From assembly GCA_965214125.1 (NCBI GenBank), contig CBDCBA010000007.1, forward strand, positions 53,192-117,191: a stretch of DNA of 64,000 nucleotides. Reading direction: 5' to 3'. This DNA comes from CBDCBA01 sp965214125 (GTDB taxonomy: Bacteria > Planctomycetota > Phycisphaerae > Tepidisphaerales > Tepidisphaeraceae). The translations under genes and the position numbers were made by a program. Below the pieces are notes generated by a model. It was not told the DNA's origin. It did no database searches and saw only the letters and a list, made by a program, of their open reading frames with translations. Shown one piece after another: positions 34,108 through 42,065 of this stretch (the stretch's first letter is position 1; every line of letters begins with the position of its first letter).

Positions 34108-34644
34108 ATGCTCGCCGAGGATGCCGATTCGGACCATCACCAGGACTCTGACGACTCGTCCCGGCGACTCGTGATCGCCTGCGACCACCGCGGCTGGCAC
34201 GCCAAGCACCGCCTGCTGCCGCGCCTTCGGGCGCTGGGTTGGGAGGTCCGCGACCTTGGCTGCGACGACGCCGACACGGCCTGCGATTATCCCGACTTCG
34301 CCGCCCCCGCCTCGCAGCTCGTCGCCGACGGCGAGGCCGACGTGGCCGTGCTGCTCGATGCCAGCGGCATCGGCATGGGCATTGTCGCCAACAAGGTGCG
34401 CGGCGTTCGCGCGGCGACCTGCCACGACGAGTTCACCGCCCGCATCGCCCGCGAGCACAACCACTGCAACGTTCTGTGCGTCGGCACCGACCTCGTCGGC
34501 GACCGGGCGCTCAATCGCATCGTGGAGCTGTTCCTCGACACAAAGTTCGTCGGCGGCCGCCACGTTCGCCGCGTCGCCAAGCTGGCCGACCTCGAACGCC
34601 AGCAAACGATGCGATCTGCCGAGACGCTGCGGGCGTCGGTCTGA
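34108..34644 (+). CDS. rpiB: RpiB/LacA/LacB-family sugar-phosphate isomerase
   Basis: 178 residues from ATG 34108. Family blocks are LVIACDHRGWHAKHRLLPRL, YPDFAAPASQLVADGEADVAV, SGIGMGIVANKVRGVRAATC and ARIAREHNHCNVLCVGTDLVG. It interconverts ribose-5-P and ribulose-5-P. The catalytic Cys of E. coli RpiB (in CGTGIG) is Asp here (LLDASGIG), so a different base would be needed; Mycobacterium RpiB already uses another residue (Glu). It follows the Sua5-PTP gene, as rpiB-type genes do in Bacillus. Confidence 0.87.
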   Translation: MLAEDADSDHHQDSDDSSRRLVIACDHRGWHAKHRLLPRLRALGWEVRDLGCDDADTACDYPDFAAPASQLVADGEADVAVLLDASGIGMGIVANKVRGVRAATCHDEFTARIAREHNHCNVLCVGTDLVGDRALNRIVELFLDTKFVGGRHVRRVAKLADLERQQTMRSAETLRASV

Positions 34645-34649
34645 AGTCT

Positions 34650-35753
34650 TCATCCCACCGCAACGTCCTCATCGCCGGCAATGGCGGACCACCAAATCAC
34701 GCCCCACGGCAGCACGCGGCCCAGCGTCATGGCGGCCGCGAGGATGTAGCCGTCCGCTCCCGACGCCGACACGGGCGCTGCGCTGAGGCCAACGTTCCCG
34801 CACGCCGCCGCCGCGAGCACGGCCACGCGATCGACCGGCAACGCCGGCAGGGCGCGAACGAGCAGGACGAACGTCACGCCGAACATCGCCACGAGCCCGG
34901 CCAGCCATGTCGCGGCGATGGCGAAGGTCCGCCCGACGCGGCCGCCGCGATAGAGTCGCCATAGCCCCAGGATCAGCACGAGGGCCGTCGTCACCTTCAA
35001 CCCGCCACCCGCCCCGCCGCCGGCGGTGCCGAGCAGCAGCAGCGGGACGAGCGTCCACCGGTCGACGCTCGATGCCGTCACGCCGCTGAACCCGCCGTGT
35101 CGCGCGTCGAGCGCGAGGGCCGCGTTGGGCACCGTCCAGCCGTTGGCAAGGCCGAGCAGGAGCAGCGACGCCGCGAACGCCGCCGCCATGCCGAGGAGGT
35201 TGAGGCGGAGCGTCGGGGTCGTCCGCCCGCGCCACGCCGCCGGCCCCAGTGCCCCGGCGGCGGCGAGCGGCAAGAGCACGAGCCACAGGAACGGAGCCGT
35301 CGCCGACAGATCGTGCAGCCCCGCCCCGCCAATCGCCGCCAGCGCGTGCGTCACGTTCCACCGAACCACCGACGCCACCAAGGCCACCGCCAGCAGGATC
35401 ACCGCCGACTTCGCGAGCAGCGACTGCGGGGAGACAACGCCACGCAGCACGGCACCGCCCGCGATCGTCCAGGCGCAGAGGATGCCAACCGCCAGCAGCC
35501 CCGCCGTCAGCCAGCCGCGTTGGCTCGCGAAGCCGGCGTCGAAGCCGGTAAGCGACAGCGCGTTCGCCGCCAGGAAGAATGACCGCCCGAACGACAGGGG
35601 GTTGCCCGCCTCCGACTCCACCGCGCGCACCGCGGCCGTTCCCACCAGCAGGCAGAGCAGCCAGCCGGCCGCGAGAATGCTCACCATCGCCGGCAGGCGC
35701 GGCGCGGGTCGTGTCGAAGGTTCGTCGGCCGGGTCGGGCACGCTGTAGAGCAT
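34650..35753 (-). CDS. TrkH/KtrB-like potassium-transporter-type membrane protein
   Basis: 367 residues from ATG 35753; a TTG at 35777 is a weaker alternative. Pore-loop-like motifs are present: FFLAANALSLTGFD (first), LGTAGGGAGGGLKVTT (third, TrkH-like) and LAAAACGNVGLSAAP (fourth). Eight or more hydrophobic segments. It is shorter than standard TrkH (about 480), and no NAD-binding TrkA partner is nearby, so transport activity is uncertain. Convergent with rpiB (5 bp between the stops) and divergent from pgk. Confidence 0.7.
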   Translation of the reverse strand: MLYSVPDPADEPSTRPAPRLPAMVSILAAGWLLCLLVGTAAVRAVESEAGNPLSFGRSFFLAANALSLTGFDAGFASQRGWLTAGLLAVGILCAWTIAGGAVLRGVVSPQSLLAKSAVILLAVALVASVVRWNVTHALAAIGGAGLHDLSATAPFLWLVLLPLAAAGALGPAAWRGRTTPTLRLNLLGMAAAFAASLLLLGLANGWTVPNAALALDARHGGFSGVTASSVDRWTLVPLLLLGTAGGGAGGGLKVTTALVLILGLWRLYRGGRVGRTFAIAATWLAGLVAMFGVTFVLLVRALPALPVDRVAVLAAAACGNVGLSAAPVSASGADGYILAAAMTLGRVLPWGVIWWSAIAGDEDVAVG

Positions 35754-35803
35754 CGGCAATTGCCCCCGCTGCGACAAGCGGCGGCCGCGTCTAGCATCGC
35801 GCC

Positions 35804-37096
35804 ATGCCCCGCAAGACCATTGCCGACCTCGACGTCGCCGGAAAGATCGTGCTGATGCGCGCCGACTTCAACGTGCCGCTCGACGGGAACACCATCACCG
35901 ATGACCGCCGCATTACGCAGGCGATGCCGACGATCAAAAGCATTGTCGGCCGCGGTGGAAAGCTGATCCTGATGAGCCACCTCGGCCGGCCCAAGGGCGA
36001 GCGCAACGACAAGTACAGCCTAAAGCCCGTCGCCGGCCACCTGAAGAAGCTGCTCGTCGCCTGCGTCGCCGACCCCGCCGACGGCCTGGGCAAGAAGAAG
36101 GACGTCAACGATCACGGCGGCGCCGACTCCACGCTCGACCGCCGTCCCGAGGTCCACTTCGCAAGCGACTGCGTCGGCGGCGACGTAAAGCAACTCGCCG
36201 CCGGCCTGAAGGACGGCGACGTGCTGTTGCTCGAAAACCTTCGGTTCCACGTTGGCGAGGAGAAGAATGACGTCGACTTCGCCAAGCACATCCTCGGCGA
36301 CACGATGGCCGACGTTTACGTCAACGACGCCTTCGGCACCGCCCACCGCGAGCACGCGAGCACCTACGGCGTGCCGAAGCTGATGAAGGAGGCCGGCGGT
36401 GGTGGGAAGCCGGCCGCAATCGGCTTTTTGATCGAGAAGGAATTGCAGTTCCTCGGCGACGCCGTCCGCCAGCCGAAGCGGCCGTTCGTGGCGATTCTGG
36501 GCGGGGCGAAGGTGAGCGACAAGATCAACGTGATTGAGGCGTTGCTTGACAAGGCCGACACGCTGCTGATCGGCGGCGCGATGGCGTACACATTCTTTCT
36601 CGCCCAAGGCAAGAACGTCGGCAAAAGCCTCGTGGAGAAGGACAAGGTCGACCTCGCCAAGCGCCTGCTCGATAAGGCGGGCGGCAAGATCAAGCTGCCG
36701 GTCGACACGGTGGTCGCGGGCGAGATGAGCGATGACGCGAAGACGCAGGTCGTGGAGGGGGACATTCCCGACGACCTCGAGGGCTTCGACATCGGCCCGA
36801 AAACGCGGGAGAACTACGTCAGCGAGATCAAGGACGCCAAGACGGTGATCTGGAACGGCCCGATGGGCGTGTTCGAGAAGAGGCCGTTCGCGGCGGGCAC
36901 GCGGGCCGTCGCGGAGGCCTGCGCCAGCGCCACGCGCGAGAGCGGGGCCATCACCATCATCGGCGGCGGCGACAGCGCGGCGGCCGTGGAGCAGATGGGC
37001 CTGGCCGAACAAGTCAGCCACGTCAGCACCGGCGGCGGCGCGAGCCTGGAGTTCCTGGAGAAAGGCCAGTTCGAGACGTTGAAGTTGCTCGACTAG
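35804..37096 (+). CDS. pgk: phosphoglycerate kinase
   Basis: 430 residues. Signature at the start: GKIVLMRADFNVPLDGNTIT; then LILMSHLGRPKGERNDKYSL, LLLENLRFHVGEEKND, FGTAHREHAST, FVAILGGAKVSDKINV and the nucleotide-binding end TIIGGGDSAAAVEQM with VSHVSTGGGASLEFLE. It catalyses 1,3-bisphosphoglycerate + ADP to 3-phosphoglycerate + ATP in glycolysis. An insertion of about 30 residues (about 85-115) makes it longer than the usual 390-400. The stop codon TAG lies in GACTAG, where a MITE starts. Confidence 0.96.
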   Translation: MPRKTIADLDVAGKIVLMRADFNVPLDGNTITDDRRITQAMPTIKSIVGRGGKLILMSHLGRPKGERNDKYSLKPVAGHLKKLLVACVADPADGLGKKKDVNDHGGADSTLDRRPEVHFASDCVGGDVKQLAAGLKDGDVLLLENLRFHVGEEKNDVDFAKHILGDTMADVYVNDAFGTAHREHASTYGVPKLMKEAGGGGKPAAIGFLIEKELQFLGDAVRQPKRPFVAILGGAKVSDKINVIEALLDKADTLLIGGAMAYTFFLAQGKNVGKSLVEKDKVDLAKRLLDKAGGKIKLPVDTVVAGEMSDDAKTQVVEGDIPDDLEGFDIGPKTRENYVSEIKDAKTVIWNGPMGVFEKRPFAAGTRAVAEACASATRESGAITIIGGGDSAAAVEQMGLAEQVSHVSTGGGASLEFLEKGQFETLKLLD

Positions 37097-37207
37097 GTCG
37101 TGTTGCGTAACTTGTAGGGTGGGATTCATCCCACCATCGGGAGCGACCGGAGGCGGGATAAATCCCACCCTACAACCCGCCAACGTGGGTTACGCAACAG
37201 GACCTAG
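37093..37207. mobile_element. 115-bp MITE sharing the termini of the adjacent IS5-type element
   Basis: Ends CTAGGTCGTGTTGCGTAAC (37093-37111) and the inverted GTTACGCAACAGGACCTAG (37189-37207), 18 of 19 matching. The same ends bound the IS5-type element 37685-38671. Inside is a palindromic core GGTGGGATTCATCCCACC (37118-37135) and an outer inverted repeat GTAGGGTGGGATT / AATCCCACCCTAC. It has no gene and was presumably moved by the IS5-type transposase. Its left CTAG coincides with the pgk stop. Confidence 0.8.
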
Positions 37208-37420
37208 AGGCTGTTCTGAACTTCTGACTGCGCGCACGTGGTTTGCGGCGGTGTGGGCATGGCGCGGAAGCCTTACCCCAGCGACGAGTGGATGTTCATG
37301 GCCCCCTACCTGACGCTCATGCGGCCCGACGCCCCGCAGCGGAAGCACTCGCTCCGCGAGCTGCTCAACGGCGTCAGGTACGTCGTCAAGGGCGGCCAGC
37401 ACTGACGGATGATGCCCCAG

Positions 37421-37438
37421 CGGAGGGCTTGCCCTCCG
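37421..37438. repeat. short palindrome CGGAGGGC-TT-GCCCTCCG in transposase relic 1
   Basis: Perfect 8-bp stem with TT centre, inserted between the MMP and DLPPWE codons of the transposase text, about 20 bp of extra DNA. Confidence 0.65.
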
Positions 37439-37516
37439 CACACGACCTGCCGCCGTGGGAGGCGTGCTACCAGCAGATGCGGCGGTGGATGGCGTCGGGC
37501 GTCTTCGAGCAGGCCG

Positions 37517-37532
37517 GGAGGGCAAGCCCTCC
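37517..37532. repeat. short palindrome GGAGGGC-AA-GCCCTCC in transposase relic 1
   Basis: Perfect 7-bp stem with AA centre, exactly where the middle of the transposase has been lost. Confidence 0.65.
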
Positions 37533-37684
37533 GCTTGGGTGGTGGAGCGGAGCTTCGCGTGGGCGTCGCGGTTCCGCCGGCTGACCAAGGACTATGAGCG
37601 GCTGCCGGGCACGCTCGCCGGACTCCACGTCGTCGCGTTCGTGACCCTTATGCTCTCGCAGTCCACCGCCGTGGCGAACCGCGA

Positions 37685-38616
37685 CTAGGTTGTGTTGCGT
37701 AACCGCCTGAGTAGCACTTGCATCATGGCGAGTTGGACGAAGCCGTAGAAGCGGGCGGCCAGCTTGTCCTGCCGCGTGCCGACGCGACGCTCGCCCTTGA
37801 GCCATCCCACGCACCTCTCGACGGCGTTGCGGCGGCGGTAGCTTTCGGCCTCGAAGCACGACGGCCGGCCACGCTTGCCGAGCTGGTCACGCTTGCCGAG
37901 CTGGTCACGCCGCCGCGGGATCACCGGCTTGACGCCCCGGCCCCACAGCAGCCGCCTGACCTGTGGGTAGCTGTAGCCTCGATCGCCGGCGAGCTTGCGC
38001 GGCCGGCGTCGGCGTCCGATGCGGACGGCCGCCAGCAACGCTTCGAGTTGCGTGCTTTCACGCTTCGAGCTACGTGGTTCATGGGCCTGGCCTGCGGTGA
38101 GGGTCGCCGCCAGCGGGACGCCGTTGCCGTCGGTCAGTAGGTAGAGCTTGGTAGGTGGAGCTTGGTCCCAAACCCTCCCCGGCTGCGGCCCAGGGCCTGG
38201 TCCGGCGGGCCGGACGCCCCCTTTTTGCGCCGGCCGCCGAACGGCCGGCGCGAACGCTCGCCCCATCGGCCAGCCACAACTCGTCCCATCGGCCAGCCAC
38301 AACTCGTCCCATCGGCCAGCCACAACTCGTGGTCGATCAGCCCCTTCTCGTCGAGTTCGAGCCGCAGGGCGTTGAGCACGCGAGCGAGTGTTCCATCGGC
38401 CGACCAGCGGGCGTGGCGACGGCAAGCGGTGCTCCACGGGCCGTAACGCTCGGGCAACTCCCGCCACTACGCCCCGGTGTGCAAAACCCACAGGATGCCG
38501 TTGAGTACCTGCCGATGGTCGCGGAAACGCCGGCCGCCGCGACATGTGACCCTCGGCGGCAGGTGCGGCTCGACCCGCCGCCAGTCCTGCTCGGTTATCT
38601 CATAGCGTCTCGCCAT
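37685..38616 (-). pseudogene. IS5-family transposase with stops, frameshifts and internal duplications
   Basis: The N-terminus is MARRYEITEQDWRRVEPHLP, then a TAG stop after WVLHTGA, PERYGPWSTACRR, LRLELDEKGLIDHELWLADG, a frameshift, LTDGNGVPLAATLTAGQAHE, KLAGDRGYSYPQVRRLL and the DDE end YRRRNAVERCVGWLKGERRV. A 23-bp unit repeats almost three times at 38264-38330 and shifts the frame; an 18-bp unit repeats at 37871-37906. The stop codon lies in the terminal CTAG. Confidence 0.85.
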
Positions 38617-38671
38617 CTTCGGCCTCCTTGCCTGCCGAAGCCGATGCTAGCAGTTACGCAACAGGACCTAG
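37685..38671 (-). mobile_element. IS5-family element (IS427-like), 987 bp, disabled
   Basis: Terminal inverted repeats of 19 bp: CTAGGTTGTGTTGCGTAAC (37685-37703) and GTTACGCAACAGGACCTAG (38653-38671). CTAG occurs at both ends, consistent with a YTAR target duplicated on insertion (IS5 group behaviour, established knowledge). It was inserted over the TAG stop of the preceding transposase relic. The length fits the IS5 family. Confidence 0.85.
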
Positions 38672-38685
38672 TAGACGAGGCGTTG

Positions 38686-38976
38686 TCAGTCGAGGCGGCC
38701 GGGGTCGTCGAAGTTGATGAGGAGGCCGACGCGGAGGCGCGTCGCCTTTGGGTAGTTGATGAGCTGCGACTGCTCGTGCGGCCCGCCCTCCCGTTGCGCC
38801 TTGAGCTCGTAAAGCACCGAGCCAAAGCAGATCAGCTCGGCGAAGTATTCCTTCGCCAGCAGGTGCCCCTTGTAGTGGATGCGAAGCAGTGCCTGCCTCT
38901 CGAACGGAATCCCGCGGTGCGCGAGTTCAATCTCCATCGCCTCCCGATACACTGCCTCTGCAAAGCCAGTACCCAT
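38686..38976 (-). pseudogene. GxxExxY protein (PDDEXK_3 fold), N-terminally truncated
   Basis: 96 residues from the first ATG (MGTGFAEAVYREAMEIELAH). Family marks are GTGFAEAVY, RGIPFERQALLRIHYKG, SVLYELKAQRE and the end INYPKATRLRVGLLINF. Full-length members are about 120-130 residues; the first 25 or so, including the usual xxVHRELG block, run into a different frame (VGAVHREMG is present just upstream, but with no start codon). The upstream DNA is a mobile-element graveyard. A GTG in VHREMG could rescue a short protein. Confidence 0.65.
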
Positions 38977-39131
38977 CTCCCGGTGCACCGCCCCGACCGG
39001 CCGCCCCGCGGCCGACCGCCGCCTGATGCTCGAGGCGATGCTCCACCAGCTTGTGGCCGGCTGCCAGCGGCGACGCCTGCCGCGGAAACGCTTCGGCCCC
39101 CACACCACCGTCTTCACCCGCTTCAGCCGCT

Positions 39132-40326
39132 TCAGCCACCGGTTAGCGCCCGCCGGATCCGGCCGCTGCCCCACCGGTACGTCTCCTCGTCTACCTCGAC
39201 GTAGCACCACCGCCGCCCCAGTTCCCGCGCCGCCAGCGTGAAGTTCCCGCGCCGCCAGCGTGAAGTTGCCGCTGCACCCGCAGGCGTCGACCACCAGCTC
39301 TCCCTCAGCCGTGTGACGCCGGATGAGCTCGCGGCATAGCGCCGGCGGCTTCGCGAGGTAATGGTCGTCCACGTCAGGGACGGTCGTGCCATTCAGGGCC
39401 GGCTCGGCGTGACGCTGCAACGGGCGGTGCCGCAGGATGTTGCCGCCGGAGGCGCCGTTGTGGTGCCGCGGCCGGTTGCCGGCGCGGCACAGGACCATGA
39501 TTCGCTCCGTCTGCGGCCGGTAGGCGTCGGCGAAGTTGCCTGGCCGCTGCCTCCCCTTGTCCCACCAGACCTCGCACGCGATCTCCCACCCGTAGTCGCC
39601 GATTGCCGCCAGGACGGCCACATCGTGCGGCCGCGGCGCCTGGAACAACACCATCACCCCGCCCGCCGCCAGCATCGAGGGGCCGAGCCGCAGCACATCG
39701 AGCGTCAGCTTCCGCGTCTCGGCGATGCTCAGCACCCGGCCGCTGTCGCGCCACCGTGTCGGGCCGCCGACACATGCAGTCCTCGCCACGATGACACCCC
39801 GCCTTGCTGCACGGCGACAGGCCGTACGGTGGGTCGAAGACCAGCAGCTTGATCGACCAGGCCTGGGCCTGTTTGAGCACCTCCTGGCAGTCGCCGCGAA
39901 TCGTGCGGCCGTCGAGCCCGCTGCCCGGCGACGAGGTGGCCGGCACATCCGCCGTCGCCCGCCGCCGAAAGTGGGCCATCGCGTCCCGGCGCTGGGTGAT
40001 GCCATGGTCGCCTAGCTCCCGCAACGCCTCCTTCGGCGGAACATTGAACTTGCGGGCACATGCGCCGGTGTGCTCGTAGCTGGTGAAGTTCTTATCCTTG
40101 TCCCGGTCCTCCGGCGGAAAGTCGCGGGCCGTCGCGTAGGCGGCGTGAATGCGGCGTGAATGCGGCTCTGCGACATCTCCGTCAGCCGCGCGAGCCGTCA
40201 GAAGCTGTAAAGGTGCTCCTCTTTGAGCACGATCAGCGCGTTGCCGATCTCGAACAGGTTGACCTTGGACCGGCGCAATAGCTCCCTGAGCTCGCCGACG
40301 AACGGATGATCGTCTTTATCTTTCAC
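39132..40326 (-). pseudogene. decayed DNA methyltransferase-like gene
   Basis: Pieces in shifting frames give one former protein: VKDKDDHPFVGELRELLRRS, HLYSF then a stop, RLTEMSQSRIHAA, DKDKNFTSYEHTGACARKFN, then LLVFDPPYGLSPC (motif IV, DPPY), AETRKLTLDVLRLGPSMLAA, WEIACEVWWDKGRQRPGNF, LIRRHTAEGELVVDACGCSG (motif I) and VEVDEETYRWGSGRIRRALT. DPPY precedes the SAM motif, a beta-class order. An 11-bp (40140-40161) and a 22-bp (39221-39264) tandem duplication break the frame. The start GTGA overlaps the upstream remnant's stop. Confidence 0.8.
39221..39264. repeat. 22-bp perfect tandem duplication in the decayed methyltransferase
   Basis: GTTCCCGCGCCGCCAGCGTG plus AA, twice. It duplicates the codons for FTLAARE and shifts the frame, a direct cause of inactivation. 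Confidence 0.85.
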
Positions 40327-40475
40327 CGCCGCTCCCGCTCGGGGTGGCGGTACATCACGTTCCACACGTCGTGCAGAACGTGGCCGTATGTGCGATCGCG
40401 GTAGTCGGTGCCGACGCACTCCTTGATCTCGCCGCAGACGACGTTGTTGAAGCCGTGCTTCGCGAAGAGCCACAT
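40323..40475 (-). pseudogene. short remnant coupled to the decayed methyltransferase
   Basis: From ATG 40475: MWLFAKHGFNNVVCGEIKEC and VGTDYRDRTYGHVLHDVWNV, 50 residues, its stop overlapping the GTG start of the next gene (GTGA). The frame is open upstream, but that part is shadow text. I do not recognise the family; it was probably a phage- or island-type accessory gene. Confidence 0.4.
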
Positions 40476-40731
40476 GGCCAGCGAATCTACCGCCCGCGAC
40501 GACGAATCTACTTCCCGGCCGACCGTTGGATTAGGCCGACCGTTGCGATCAGGAGGAGCGGTAAGGTGGGCCGATGGAGGACACACTCCCGCCCCTGCCG
40601 CCTGTCGCTGCCGAACTGTGCGTTCGGCTCGGCGCTCCACCGCGGCGAGGCGGTGGCGTTGGAGGATCCGCTCGTCGCGGCTGCCGACCTTGCGTGGCGT
40701 GGCTGGCGAAGCCTGAACAAGCCACAGCGGC
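40476..40731. other. 256-bp gap between the mobile-element graveyard and the 40.7-48 kb operon
   Basis: No supported gene. Short imperfect duplications occur (GAATCTAC at two places, GCCGACCGTTG twice near 40540), similar to the scars in the neighbouring relics. Confidence 0.4.
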
Positions 40732-41127
40732 TCACCGTTCACAGGCGGCCAGCACGAGCCGGCGCACAAGGCGGTTGACGCTGTACCAGCCGTCAAAGTC
40801 CTCGGCCCCGTCGAGCCCAAGCCCCTCGACCAACGCCGGGCTGCGGCTGGCGCCCTGCTCGCAGTGGATGACCAGGTATTGCACGCCGTCACACATCATC
40901 CGTCGAGCAAAGGCGACGATGCCGTCGGCCTGCCCCGGCGTCATCAGCACGCGCCCGCTCGGCGGCTCGGCATCATCGAACGCGAGCCGCAGCACGCCGC
41001 GTGGCGACGCCGGGTTGCGGAGCGTCGCGCGCGGCCGGTCGCTGTCGGTGATGCTGATGAGGGCCCACGTCCCGCGGATGACGAGCCCGCGCTCGATCTC
41101 CTCACGGCCGCAGGTTTGGATGGTCAT
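40732..41127 (-). CDS. dual-specificity/tyrosine phosphatase-like protein
   Basis: 131 residues from ATG 41127. P-loop VIHCEQGASRSPALVEGL gives HCxxGxSRS, the cysteine-phosphatase signature CX5R; the Asp general acid cannot be placed with confidence (LAFDDAEPP is a candidate). The N-terminal part (ISITDSDRPRATLR) fits compact DSP-like proteins seen in bacteria. It overlaps the M28 peptidase gene by 4 bp (ATGA), the last gene of the operon-like block. Confidence 0.75.
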   Translation of the reverse strand: MTIQTCGREEIERGLVIRGTWALISITDSDRPRATLRNPASPRGVLRLAFDDAEPPSGRVLMTPGQADGIVAFARRMMCDGVQYLVIHCEQGASRSPALVEGLGLDGAEDFDGWYSVNRLVRRLVLAACER

Positions 41128-42065
41128 GCGCCACCTCCCGCCGCGCGCCGCACCGCCGCGGTAAGGCGGCGGGTGACGCCGGCGAGGCGCGGGTAGTCGA
41201 GTGTGTCGGGCAGGTCGCCCGGCCGGTGGTAGTTCGGATTGCGGTAGAGGGCCGTGTCGGTCGCCATGACGGCCGGAAAGTTGTGCTGCCAATAAGACCA
41301 GTGGTCGCTCAGGCCGGTACAAAAACGCTGTGGCAAGGCGGCGGGAATCAGACGGACCATCGGCACCTCCGGGTGCGGCGGACGCGCGTAGCCATCGCGA
41401 AGCCGACGCAGCAGCTTCGCCGATGGGAGGTCCGCCTCGAGCACCAAGAAATCGCCCACGTCCCCCAACAACCCGTCACTTGGTGTCCGCGACAGGCCCA
41501 GCAGCTTTGCCGCCCCCGCCAGCACCAGCGGGTTCATCCCGGCCGACGGGTCCTCTTGGCTGCCCGGTCCGTCGTCGTAGTAACCGAGACTTTCGAGGCA
41601 CAGCATCTCGACGTCCCACCCGCGCGATCGGCAGTGCCTCGCGTGGTGCAGGCTGCCCATGTGCGGCGTCTGGAAGTACGGCGGCTCCTCGTTGGCGTAG
41701 AGCGCGAACCGCAATCGGCCATCGGCCGTCGCGTCGCGCAGGGCTTCGAGCATGTGCAGGAGGCAAGCGACGGCCGAGGCGTTGTCGTCGGCGCCGGGCG
41801 TGTCGCGCCACGTGTCGTAGTGGGCGCCGACCAGCAGCACCGGGCCGTTGGGATCGGCGGGCGCGTCGGGGTGACGCAGCTCCAGGTTCGTCGCCGTGCC
41901 GTCGGGCGTGTCGAACCGCTGGAGGTCGATGTGCCACGCGGCGCCGACGCGGCCGATGAGCATGTCGCGGGCGGCGTCGAGCGTGCCGAGGGAGAGGGCC
42001 CGCGGGCCGATGGCGCACAGGGCGTCGACGTCGTGGCGGAGTTGGTCTTGCAGGTCGTCTTTCAT
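41124..42065 (-). CDS. M28-family zinc aminopeptidase-like protein
   Basis: 313 residues from ATG 42065. Co-catalytic zinc motifs are VLLVGAHYDTWRDTPGADDN (His and bridging Asp), YANEEPPYF (the Glu pair) and SDHWSYWQHNFPAVMATDT (His ligand), with a later NYHRPGDLPDTLDY typical of M28. No signal peptide, so it may act inside the cell. Coupled at both ends: ATGA overlaps with the zinc-ribbon gene upstream and the phosphatase downstream. Confidence 0.85.
   Translation of the reverse strand: MKDDLQDQLRHDVDALCAIGPRALSLGTLDAARDMLIGRVGAAWHIDLQRFDTPDGTATNLELRHPDAPADPNGPVLLVGAHYDTWRDTPGADDNASAVACLLHMLEALRDATADGRLRFALYANEEPPYFQTPHMGSLHHARHCRSRGWDVEMLCLESLGYYDDGPGSQEDPSAGMNPLVLAGAAKLLGLSRTPSDGLLGDVGDFLVLEADLPSAKLLRRLRDGYARPPHPEVPMVRLIPAALPQRFCTGLSDHWSYWQHNFPAVMATDTALYRNPNYHRPGDLPDTLDYPRLAGVTRRLTAAVRRAAGGGA

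Larger units (their letters stand above)
37259..37688 (+). pseudogene. degraded IS5-family transposase, copy 1
   Basis: Reads MARKPYPSDEWMFMAPYLTL, RELLNGVRYVVKGGQH, then TGA where TGG (Trp) is expected, RMMP, an inserted palindrome, DLPPWEACYQQMRRWMASGVFEQ, a second palindrome at a large internal deletion, and a C-terminal end WVVERSFAWASRFRRLTKDYERLPGTL. The catalytic centre is missing. Its stop TAG lies in GACTAG, where the next element is inserted. Confidence 0.85.

Noticed and set aside
38686..40005. A 439-codon minus-strand frame as one intact protein
   Set aside because: It strings together a methyltransferase fragment, shadow text and the GxxExxY remnant from different frames.
40574..41164. 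196-codon plus-strand frame opposite the phosphatase gene
   Set aside because: No motif; the minus strand carries a clear HCxxGxSRS phosphatase with an ATGA overlap to its neighbour.
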